This document shows, piece after piece, positions 6,442 through 11,766 of a stretch of DNA of 32,049 bases. Source of the DNA: a virus; IMG/VR virus record IMGVR_UViG_3300033986_000018, positions 1 to 32,049 of that record; one strand, given 5' to 3'. The notes under the pieces are model-generated. The model saw nothing but the letters and a program-made list of their open reading frames with translations. It was not told the DNA's origin and ran no database searches. Positions within the stretch are counted from its first letter, which is position 1, and every line of letters begins with the position of its first letter. The translations under genes were made by a program, and so were the position numbers.

Positions 6442-7642
6442 TGAGTATGGTCAACTTTTTAAAGATGCAAATGGCATTCATGGAACAGAACATGCTTATA
6501 GGGTACTTGCAAATGTAACAAAGCTGTCTACATTGTTAGATATAGGTCCAGTACAAAGACAGATATTATATAATGCAGCCTTATATCATGATATAGGGCG
6601 AGAACATAATGGAACAGACACTAAGCATGGATTTAAGAGTATTAAAAAATTGGAGAAACATAATCTTCATCTAAACATGCCAAATTACGAATATGTAAAG
6701 TATATAATAGAAAATCACTGTATTAGTGACAGAAATGGAATAAAGGCAGTAGAAAATTATAATGTAGATAAGGACACTGCTGTATATTTATTAAAGGTGT
6801 TTAAAGATTGTGATGCTTTAGACAGAACCAGGACTAACGATCTGGATGAAAAATATCTTAGGTTTCCTGAAAGTAAAAAATTATTATTAGGGGAGATTGA
6901 TATGTTTAAAAACTTCAAAGTAGTAGCACATATGAGAACTCCAATAGCAACGATAGAGCCAATTATATTAGATTCAATTATATCAGCAGCAAAAGCAAAA
7001 GAAATATTAGGAGAAGAATTTTATTCAGGTAAAAATGTAGTTGGAACTGAAGAACAAATAAGAACAATGTTAGATCCAATTCTAGATAGAAAATATGGAG
7101 TATATTGTACCAGTATTGGGATTGGGGAGCATAGAGAAAGCGTAACAAGTTGGAGTAAACGCTGGGATGATAAAAATGATGATATAGTAAAATTCAACGG
7201 CAAAGGCAAGGAAAGGGTAGATATAGGAGCAGGATTTTATAAAAACTACCACATGCCTGTTGTAATACAAAGTTACAAAACCATTACTTTTTATGTTAGA
7301 GGGGATATGGAAGAAGTAAAAAGATTGCTAGAAAATTACATCTTCTATTTAGGCAAAAAGGGAAGTCAGGGCTTTGGTCAAGTTGGCAAATGGGAATTTG
7401 AAGAAATTGAGGAAGACTGGAGTATATGGAAAGACGGAAAGCTTATGAGACCAATCCCAGCAGAGGAATGCAAAGGGAAAATAGAAGAAATGATGATGAA
7501 ACAAATTCCTATTTATGCTAGACAACATCCTATTTTACCTCCTTATTGGAGAAAAGAAACAGAATTATGTTTAGTGCCAGGGGGGGATGTAGATGAGAGT
7601 ACAAGTGAATTTTATAGTAAACAAAGATTTAGATTTCTATAG
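6434..7642 (+). CDS. csf3: HD phosphohydrolase domain fused to Csf3 (Cas5-family)
   Basis: Residues 1-150 are an HD domain: HGTEHAYRV (H20), YHDIGRE (H52, D53), KHG (H65), ENHC (H95) and KDCDALDR (D125-D130) give the metal-binding H...HD...H...H...D series. From about residue 157 the protein reads as a whole Csf3: FKNFKVVAHMRTPIA, then SIGIGEHRE, and GKKGSQGFGQVGKWEFEE at about 307-324, the glycine loop followed by the W-E-F-E-E segment, then RPIP and PPYW. Csf3 caps the 5' handle of the guide RNA. ATG 6902 (codon 157) follows AGGGGAG at 6889-6895, so a separate Csf3 could also be made. The HD part may be a nuclease or phosphodiesterase. Confidence 0.8.
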   Translation: MFNEYGQLFKDANGIHGTEHAYRVLANVTKLSTLLDIGPVQRQILYNAALYHDIGREHNGTDTKHGFKSIKKLEKHNLHLNMPNYEYVKYIIENHCISDRNGIKAVENYNVDKDTAVYLLKVFKDCDALDRTRTNDLDEKYLRFPESKKLLLGEIDMFKNFKVVAHMRTPIATIEPIILDSIISAAKAKEILGEEFYSGKNVVGTEEQIRTMLDPILDRKYGVYCTSIGIGEHRESVTSWSKRWDDKNDDIVKFNGKGKERVDIGAGFYKNYHMPVVIQSYKTITFYVRGDMEEVKRLLENYIFYLGKKGSQGFGQVGKWEFEEIEEDWSIWKDGKLMRPIPAEECKGKIEEMMMKQIPIYARQHPILPPYWRKETELCLVPGGDVDESTSEFYSKQRFRFL

Positions 7643-8312
7643 TCCTTTAAATGAAGCAATGACAGCTTTTATCTATAGAGCTATAGCTGAAGTTGATGAA
7701 GAATATGCAACGAAATTGCATGAAGGCTATAAGAAAGTAGGCTATAAAAAATATGTTTTCTTTGTTTATAACATTAGTCAAAATAAGCGAATAGCACAGT
7801 TTCATTTAAAGAAAGGGATAGCTACGTTGGTATTTTCTTCAGCAGTAAAGGAGACTGTAATTAAATTTGTGCAAGGGTTAATGAAGATAGGTAGCATCCA
7901 ATTATTTGGATATAGTTTCAATATACACAGCATAAGTTACATAAAAGAGCCTGCATTGACTAATTCAGAAATATTCCAAGCAGTTAGTCCAGTGTATGCT
8001 ACAAGGATTGACGGAAAGTGGCTGAAACTCAGAGAAATGGAAGTAAAATTAGGAGAAAATCTTATAGAAAAATATTATGCACTTTATGGGAAATTACCAG
8101 CAAGAGACGTGAAAATAAAAATTCTATCTCATAGACCAGAATATTTCAAATATAAGAAGGATACTTATAGAGGTTATGTTGGATTAATAGCTTTAGAAGG
8201 GGATAGAGATCTGATTAGGTTAGCATATAATGCAGGACTAGGTTCAAGATGCGGGCAGGGAATGGGACTATTAGAGAAAGTTGAATTTGATAAATGTTGT
8301 TATGAGGATTAA
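7593..8312 (+). CDS. cas6: Cas6 pre-crRNA endoribonuclease
   Basis: This 239-residue protein aligns by eye with archaeal and bacterial Cas6. IYRAI (Y28), KLHEG (H43) and GYKKY (K52) sit where the Tyr, His and Lys of the Pyrococcus Cas6 active site lie, and with the same spacing between His and Lys. The C-terminal glycine loop GLGSRCGQGMG begins at about residue 215. Cas6 cleaves CRISPR repeat RNA to make guides. ATG 7593 follows a run of seven G and overlaps the HD-Csf3 gene by 50 bases. The finding is odd because IV-B loci are generally described as lacking cas6 and arrays. Confidence 0.87.
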   Translation: MRVQVNFIVNKDLDFYSPLNEAMTAFIYRAIAEVDEEYATKLHEGYKKVGYKKYVFFVYNISQNKRIAQFHLKKGIATLVFSSAVKETVIKFVQGLMKIGSIQLFGYSFNIHSISYIKEPALTNSEIFQAVSPVYATRIDGKWLKLREMEVKLGENLIEKYYALYGKLPARDVKIKILSHRPEYFKYKKDTYRGYVGLIALEGDRDLIRLAYNAGLGSRCGQGMGLLEKVEFDKCCYED

Positions 8313-8317
8313 GGAAA

Positions 8318-8362
8318 ATGCAAAAACAATATTGGATAGTTGAAATAGAAGGATTAGACTGA
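8318..8362 (+). CDS. 14-residue peptide ORF after cas6
   Basis: A frame of 14 codons (MQKQYWIVEIEGLD) starts six bases after the cas6 stop, behind AAGGAAA. It looks like the first residues of a longer protein, cut short just before the right flanking repeat at 8367. It may be the start of a gene broken by the event that formed the repeat. Confidence 0.25.
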   Translation: MQKQYWIVEIEGLD

Positions 8363-8366
8363 CCAT

Positions 8367-8413
8367 AGGGCAGGGAAAATGTAAGCTATAGAGATATTAT
8401 ATTATAAATTTAA
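8367..8413 (+). repeat. right copy of imperfect direct repeat flanking the type IV module
   Basis: This is the partner of 3532-3576, in the same orientation, starting AGGGCAGGG and holding the identical 16-base core at 8393-8408. It begins 54 bases after the cas6 stop. The hairpin arm present at the left copy is not present here. Together the two copies mark out a unit of about 4.9 kb. Confidence 0.8.
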
Positions 8414-8430
8414 AAAGCTAGAAGGGATAA

Positions 8431-8529
8431 ATATATCAATCAGCTAACGAAAAAGAGCTTATAAGAGAATATAGACAAAAATTATTAGACAGATTTGGTA
8501 TTCAATATGCATTAGATTATTTATTATGA
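8431..8529 (+). pseudogene. orphan 3' gene fragment after the module
   Basis: A frame of 32 codons without a usable start encodes a protein-like helical end (NEKELIREYRQKLLDRFGIQ...) and stops at 8527-8529. A stop lies just upstream in the same frame. It reads like the C-terminus of a gene whose 5' part is gone, and it sits directly outside the right flanking repeat. Confidence 0.4.
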
Positions 8530-8546
8530 TGGGAGGAATTTTATAA

Positions 8547-8876
8547 ATGAAAGTTAAAGATATCAAAGTTTATGAAGATTGGAAAGCAAATAATACTGAC
8601 CCTTATGGCTCTGCTGTATTTAGATATGCTGAAAGATGGGCTAATCTAATGGAAGAAAAGATTACAGAAGGGTATAAATTAGAAGACATAGCAGAATCAA
8701 CATCTCATCAAGCAGATATAGAGGGAATTACAGGTTTTATGTATGGTGCAGTAGTTTCTATACTGTCTCAATGTTGGCAATACGGTGAAGAATTGCGAAA
8801 ATGGCATAATAAACAATATAATTATGAGGGCGATGGGGTTGCTAATCCTGCTATATTAGTTATAGAAAGGAGTTAA
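8547..8876 (+). CDS. hypothetical phage protein (109 aa)
   Basis: ATG 8547 follows TGGGAGGAATTT. The helical product has EDWKANNTDPYGSAVFRYAERWANLME at the N-terminus and GFMYGAVVSILSQCWQYGEELRKWHN further on. It resembles an uncharacterised protein type seen in Firmicutes phages next to small early genes. No catalytic motif is seen. Confidence 0.7.
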   Translation: MKVKDIKVYEDWKANNTDPYGSAVFRYAERWANLMEEKITEGYKLEDIAESTSHQADIEGITGFMYGAVVSILSQCWQYGEELRKWHNKQYNYEGDGVANPAILVIERS

Positions 8877-8883
8877 TTAATAT

Positions 8884-8979
8884 GTGCGATTATATATAAC
8901 AGATAAGCAAAAAGAAAAAATGCAAAATAAACTGGCTAATTCAATAATTAAGAGTTGCGAAGTTGAAATAAAAAAATGA
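8884..8979 (+). CDS. 31-residue basic peptide ORF
   Basis: The frame starts at GTG 8884 behind AAAGGAG at 8866-8872 and encodes a lysine-rich helical peptide (ITDKQKEKMQNKLANSIIKS). An ATG at 8882 in another frame stops after five codons. The frame ends inside the left arm of the hairpin at 8977-9010. It could be a small regulatory peptide or a decayed gene. Confidence 0.35.
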   Translation: MRLYITDKQKEKMQNKLANSIIKSCEVEIKK

Positions 8980-9010
8980 ATTATGATGCAAAAAAATGCA
9001 TCATGATTCA
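8977..9010 (+). other. 14-bp inverted repeat (hairpin) between small genes
   Basis: TGAATTATGATGCA and TGCATCATGATTCA pair over 14 positions with one T-G wobble around a loop of six A. No T-run follows the right arm, so it is not a normal terminator. It overlaps the stop of the upstream small ORF and ends 21 bases before the next ATG. Its core arms, ATGATGC/GCATCAT, recur at 9660-9680. Confidence 0.7.
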
Positions 9011-9030
9011 ATTAGAAAGGGAGATTTGAA

Positions 9031-9141
9031 ATGATGGAAAAATATGAACAATATTATGTTATTAACACTAGTAGAGGTTATATATCTAGATTTAGATATT
9101 TTGGTGAGGAGTTTACCACTACAAGTATTATATGCCTTTAA
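9031..9141 (+). CDS. 36-residue small protein
   Basis: ATG 9031 follows AAAGGGAGATTTGAA. The product is aromatic-rich (YEQYYVINTSRGYISRFRYFG) with a strand-like pattern. The good ribosome site supports translation; nothing points to a function. Confidence 0.45.
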   Translation: MMEKYEQYYVINTSRGYISRFRYFGEEFTTTSIICL

Positions 9142-9177
9142 ATTTGTTCTTTTAATAAAATTATAAAAGGTGATTAT

Positions 9178-9447
9178 ATGATTGAAAACATAGTAATAGG
9201 TAAACCATTAGTAGAGTTATATCATTTGTTTGGAGAAGATGAAAATGATATATCTTGGCAAGACAAAACATTATACACTAATGAAAGATTCTTGCCTAAA
9301 ATACTAAAAGATTTAGGGCTAGTTCCTTCTACTTCATGGGTTAAAAAGAATAAGTCAGAACTATTTATAGAGCTTAATAAGCCAGATTTCTTTCAAATTA
9401 GATTAGGCAAAAAGAAACCACCAATATGGATAGTAGTAGGGAGGTAG
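9178..9447 (+). CDS. hypothetical phage protein (89 aa)
   Basis: The product has a helical first half and a strand-rich second half (SELFIELNKPDFFQIRLGKKKPPIWIVVGR). ATG 9178 follows AAAAGGTGATT. The gene sits between small accessory genes and a structured noncoding stretch. The family is not recognised. Confidence 0.6.
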   Translation: MIENIVIGKPLVELYHLFGEDENDISWQDKTLYTNERFLPKILKDLGLVPSTSWVKKNKSELFIELNKPDFFQIRLGKKKPPIWIVVGR

Positions 9448-9451
9448 TAAT

Positions 9452-9640
9452 TTGGATAATGAGTATATATTAATAATTCAACGACCACGAAGCCACCACC
9501 TCTATAGGTGGAGGTAGTTCACTCCTCAAATTATGCGAGTAACTTGTAAATATACAGTCTTGTATGAAGAATAGTTCTACCAGACAACTGGCGGACACAG
9601 ATATACACGGATAAGTGTAGTCTGTGTCCTTTTTTATTGA
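9452..9640 (+). ncRNA. structured noncoding segment, IS200/IS605-like end and terminator
   Basis: There is no lasting frame here. A frame from TTG 9452 with a good site (GGGAGGTAG) runs only 21 codons into the first hairpin. Hairpins follow one another: 9493-9500/9507-9514 (CCACCACC/GGTGGAGG, one mismatch), ATACA/TGTAT near 9553-9566, CCAG/CTGG at 9580-9591, and the terminator. The first hairpin with the following GTAGTTCAC resembles right ends of IS200/IS605 elements, where guide-like omega RNAs are made; this is recalled by look, not by search. No TnpA or TnpB gene is present. Confidence 0.45.
9593..9635 (+). terminator. intrinsic terminator
   Basis: GGACACAGA (9593-9601) pairs perfectly with TCTGTGTCC (9621-9629), with an inner ACAC/GTGT stem, and six T follow at 9630-9635. 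This is a strong rho-independent terminator that should end transcription from the left. Confidence 0.9.
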
Positions 9641-9649
9641 GGAAAGGAG

Positions 9650-9994
9650 ATGATGCTAAATGATGCTAGAAAAGCATCATGTGTAGTTTTTCGTTCACAA
9701 GGCGGGTTAGATTTTGAATTAAATTACAAATATCTAACTCCAGAACAACACAGAGGAATAAATGGTCCGCACAGAAATAGAAAAGTGGACTTGAAATATA
9801 AGAAAGAACTACAGCAAAAGCTAGAACAAATATTAGATAAAGAATTTTACACAGAAGATGAGTTAATAGAGTTGCTTGGACTTAAACCACAACAGGCATA
9901 TAAAGTATTTAAGAAGTTAAACCATCATCCAAACAGAGGAATAAAAAGAGAAGATGTTATCAGGAGACTAATGGGAGGAAAATTATATTTATAG
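9650..9994 (+). CDS. small DNA-binding-like phage protein (114 aa)
   Basis: The first ATG codons (9650, 9653) lie close to AAAGGAG at 9643-9649, and a hairpin covers codons 4-11, so initiation may be weak or controlled. Residues 30-55 are basic (RGINGPHRNRKVDLKYKKE). The rest resembles a winged-helix or helix-turn-helix unit (FYTEDELIELLGLKPQQAYKVFKKL, then IKREDVIRRLMGG). A role in phage regulation or replication is inferred from fold and place only. A start further in cannot be excluded. Confidence 0.6.
   Translation: MMLNDARKASCVVFRSQGGLDFELNYKYLTPEQHRGINGPHRNRKVDLKYKKELQQKLEQILDKEFYTEDELIELLGLKPQQAYKVFKKLNHHPNRGIKREDVIRRLMGGKLYL
9660..9680 (+). other. hairpin over the start of the 9650 gene
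   Basis: ATGATGCT (9660-9667) pairs with AGCATCAT (9673-9680) around AGAAA. An extra ATGATGCT copy lies at 9650-9657, so two left arms compete for one right arm. The position just inside the coding start suggests translational control. Confidence 0.5.
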
Positions 9995-10005
9995 GGGGAT
10001 AAAAA

Positions 10006-10161
10006 ATGATATGGAAAGTATTATTTTGGTTTTCAGTTATATTGTGGATTGTAAATCTTATATTATTCCTGAAACGTAAGATTAATATAAAAATTTGTAT
10101 AATCTTATTTTATACATCATTGTTAATAAATTGGATTTCAAGTGAAATGTTAAGTAGGTGA
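10006..10161 (+). CDS. 51-residue membrane protein
   Basis: ATG 10006 follows AGGGGGATAAAAA. Hydrophobic stretches at about residues 3-23 and 28-43, separated by the basic turn KRKINIK, predict two membrane helices. No family is recognised. It sits between a DNA-binding-like gene and a coiled-coil gene. Confidence 0.55.
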   Translation: MIWKVLFWFSVILWIVNLILFLKRKINIKICIILFYTSLLINWISSEMLSR

Positions 10162-10165
10162 TAAT

Positions 10166-10495
10166 ATGCAAGACCTTATAAATGAACTTAACGAATATAG
10201 GCAAAACCTTGATAAAGCTATAGATGAGATAAAAGCACGAGGCAAAGCAAAAGCAGAGGCAGAAAAGGATTATAGGGTAGAATTAGCAAAGAAAATACTG
10301 GAATTAAGGGCAAATGGAATACCAGTATCAATTATAAATGACCTTGCACGAGGAGATGAAAAGATAGCGAATCTAAAAATGAAAAGAGATATTGAGGAAT
10401 CTCTATATGAATCAAATATGCAAAGAATCTATGAATGTAAAATAAACATCGATTGGCTGCAAAGTCAGATAGAGGCTGAAAGGAGAGGAGAATAG
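10166..10495 (+). CDS. coiled-coil phage protein
   Basis: The 109-residue product is a long charged helix with heptad-like spacing (LINELNEYRQNLDKAIDEIKARGKAKAEAEKDYR...). Proteins of this plan, with AEAEKDYRVELAKKILELRANGIPVSIINDLARGD, are common in Firmicutes phages just before the late activator. The function is unknown. GTAGGTGATAAT precedes the ATG. Confidence 0.75.
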   Translation: MQDLINELNEYRQNLDKAIDEIKARGKAKAEAEKDYRVELAKKILELRANGIPVSIINDLARGDEKIANLKMKRDIEESLYESNMQRIYECKINIDWLQSQIEAERRGE

Positions 10496-10678
10496 ATGAG
10501 TGATAAATTTAGCATAAATTATAATTCTGATACAAAAGAAATATATATTGATATTCCATCAGAAATATTAAATGAGGCTAGATATTTGATTTTAACACAA
10601 AATTTTGAACCTATTAAGAAAATATGGTTATTTCGAAGAGGAGAAATAGATAAATTAACAAGAGAAAGGAATAAATAA
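10496..10678 (+). CDS. small hypothetical protein (60 aa)
   Basis: The start follows GAAAGGAGAGGAATAG and directly follows the previous stop. The layout, short strand segment (KEIYIDIPSEIL) then helix and basic tail, matches the gene at 939-1112 (KKIKINLPEEVW), suggesting a distant duplicate. The function is unknown. Confidence 0.6.
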   Translation: MSDKFSINYNSDTKEIYIDIPSEILNEARYLILTQNFEPIKKIWLFRRGEIDKLTRERNK

Positions 10679-10679
10679 C

Positions 10680-11132
10680 ATGAAGATTAAGGATAAATAT
10701 TATAAAAGTGTTGAAAAACTATTATATAACTATAACATGCTAAAATTAAACATAGAGATAATATATAAACAATTAGGCGAATTAGAAGAAGAAGATGGAT
10801 TAACGTCAATCTCCTTCGATGGAGCAAGCATAAGCAAAACAAATAAAATCCATAGTCAAACAGAAGATACAGTTATGAGAAAAATTGAAGCAGAGGAATT
10901 ATTAAGAAAAAGAAAAGAAAAATTAGAAAGCAAGTTAGAAACGATAAATAAGCTATTAACGGGATTAAACGATGTTGAAAGAAGAATAATTGTAATGTAT
11001 TACATACATGGGTTCCAATGGTGGCAAATAGCATATGAAGTAAAATACAGCGAAAGACATTGTAGAAGAATTAGAGCCGAGGCAATATGCAAACTGGCAG
11101 TAGGGCTATATGGTGAAGAAGTATTGGAATAA
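10680..11132 (+). CDS. ArpU/RinA-type late transcription activator
   Basis: The 150-residue protein has an N-terminal helical part and a C-terminal sigma-70 region-4-like unit: LNDVERRIIVMYYIHGFQWWQIAYEVKYSERHCRRIRAEA at about residues 96-135 is a helix-turn-helix with the D-x-E-R-R-x-I and basic recognition-helix pattern. Such activators (ArpU, RinA and related) lie at the end of the early region and switch on late packaging and structural genes. The two TGTCCGC boxes right after its stop are its probable target. Confidence 0.8.
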   Translation: MKIKDKYYKSVEKLLYNYNMLKLNIEIIYKQLGELEEEDGLTSISFDGASISKTNKIHSQTEDTVMRKIEAEELLRKRKEKLESKLETINKLLTGLNDVERRIIVMYYIHGFQWWQIAYEVKYSERHCRRIRAEAICKLAVGLYGEEVLE

Positions 11133-11176
11133 TGTCCGCTTTATGTCCGCTCACAAAAAATTCTATATGGTATAAT
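11132..11176 (+). promoter_or_regulatory. late promoter with two 11-bp-spaced activator boxes
   Basis: ATGTCCGCT occurs at 11132 and again at 11143, one helical turn apart, and overlaps the activator stop. TATAAT lies at 11171-11176. The -35 place (about 11148-11153) has no TTGACA and instead is covered by the second box, as expected for an activator-dependent promoter. The assignment of the activator to the boxes is inference. Confidence 0.7.
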
Positions 11177-11183
11177 GTTAATA

Positions 11184-11365
11184 TAGAGAAAAAATAAATA
11201 GAGCTCTCTACGCTAATATAAGCGGACCAGAGAGAGCCTTTAGCCTATCTGCCATGAGTAGAAAAGGCGGACAAATCGTGTATAGCGATTTGGGTAGAAG
11301 AGCAATCCCTCTGGGGCTCGTGTATGCGGGCGGAGGACTTACTCTATTTGAGTAGGTCCTTTCTT
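11184..11365 (+). ncRNA. structured late leader RNA ending in a terminator
   Basis: Between the late promoter and the first late gene lie about 210 bases without a gene. They fold into GCTCTCT/AGAGAGC (11203-11209 with 11231-11237) enclosing CGCT/AGCG, AAATCG/CGATTT (11273-11278 with 11286-11291), a GAGC...GCTC stem near 11310-11329, and the terminator at 11334. GC content is higher than in the neighbouring genes. The layout recalls the lambda pR'-6S RNA-tR' arrangement. The 5' end is inferred from the -10 box. Confidence 0.6.
11334..11362 (+). terminator. intrinsic terminator before the late genes
   Basis: AGGACTTACTC (11334-11344) pairs with GAGTAGGTCCT (11350-11360), one G-T wobble, loop of five, followed by TTTCTTATT. 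It should stop transcripts from the late promoter unless they are antiterminated or the terminator leaks. Confidence 0.8.
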
Positions 11366-11391
11366 ATTATAAGTCAAAAGATGGTGATAAT

Positions 11392-11766
11392 ATGAAACTA
11401 AAAGATCTAAAAGGCAAATATGCTTTTATTTCACATCCATTCGCCAATGACCCAGAAGGCAACAGAAAAAAGGTAGACAAGATATGCAAGTATTGGGTAA
11501 AAAAAGGAGTCATTCCAATTAGCCCATTACATTTGTTTAGCTTTTATAATAATGATTCTGATAGAGAAAAAATCCTAAACATCTGCTACAAATTAATAGA
11601 TATAGCAGATGTTGTTTTTATATATGGAGATAGTGAAGGGTGCAGGTTAGAAAAGGAATATGCAAAGAAAAAAGGTAAACCGATATTTGTGTTTTATGAT
11701 GAGTACGAAATAAACTTCCATAATTGTAAAAAGCTCATGGAAGAAAAAAGCGGGGTACAGCTATGA
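11392..11766 (+). CDS. DUF4406-like nucleoside deoxyribosyltransferase-fold protein
   Basis: The 124-residue product has AFISHPFANDPEGNRKKVDKICKYWVKKGVIPISPLHLFSF at residues 11-51 and IADVVFIYGDSEGCRLEKEYAKKKGKPIFVF later. These are the first strand and the C-terminal glycine/acid block of the DUF4406 and nucleoside 2-deoxyribosyltransferase fold. Family members act on nucleosides or nucleotides; the substrate here is unknown. It overlaps the phosphoesterase start (ATGA), so the pair is probably cotranslated. Confidence 0.8.
   Translation: MKLKDLKGKYAFISHPFANDPEGNRKKVDKICKYWVKKGVIPISPLHLFSFYNNDSDREKILNICYKLIDIADVVFIYGDSEGCRLEKEYAKKKGKPIFVFYDEYEINFHNCKKLMEEKSGVQL

Noticed and set aside
3600-8312. 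A type III or type I CRISPR system
   Set aside because: There is no Cas10 palm GGDD motif, Cas3 helicase or Cas8 of type I. The Csf1 zinc site, Csf2 and Csf3 features and the CysH gene fit type IV better.
9478-9640. tRNA gene
   Set aside because: There is no cloverleaf with a seven-base acceptor stem and GTTCRA loop; the stems are simple hairpins ending in a terminator.
3513-9650. A CRISPR array near cas6
   Set aside because: No set of three or more evenly spaced 24-37 base repeats was seen. The two flanking repeats are 4.8 kb apart and AT-rich, unlike a working array.
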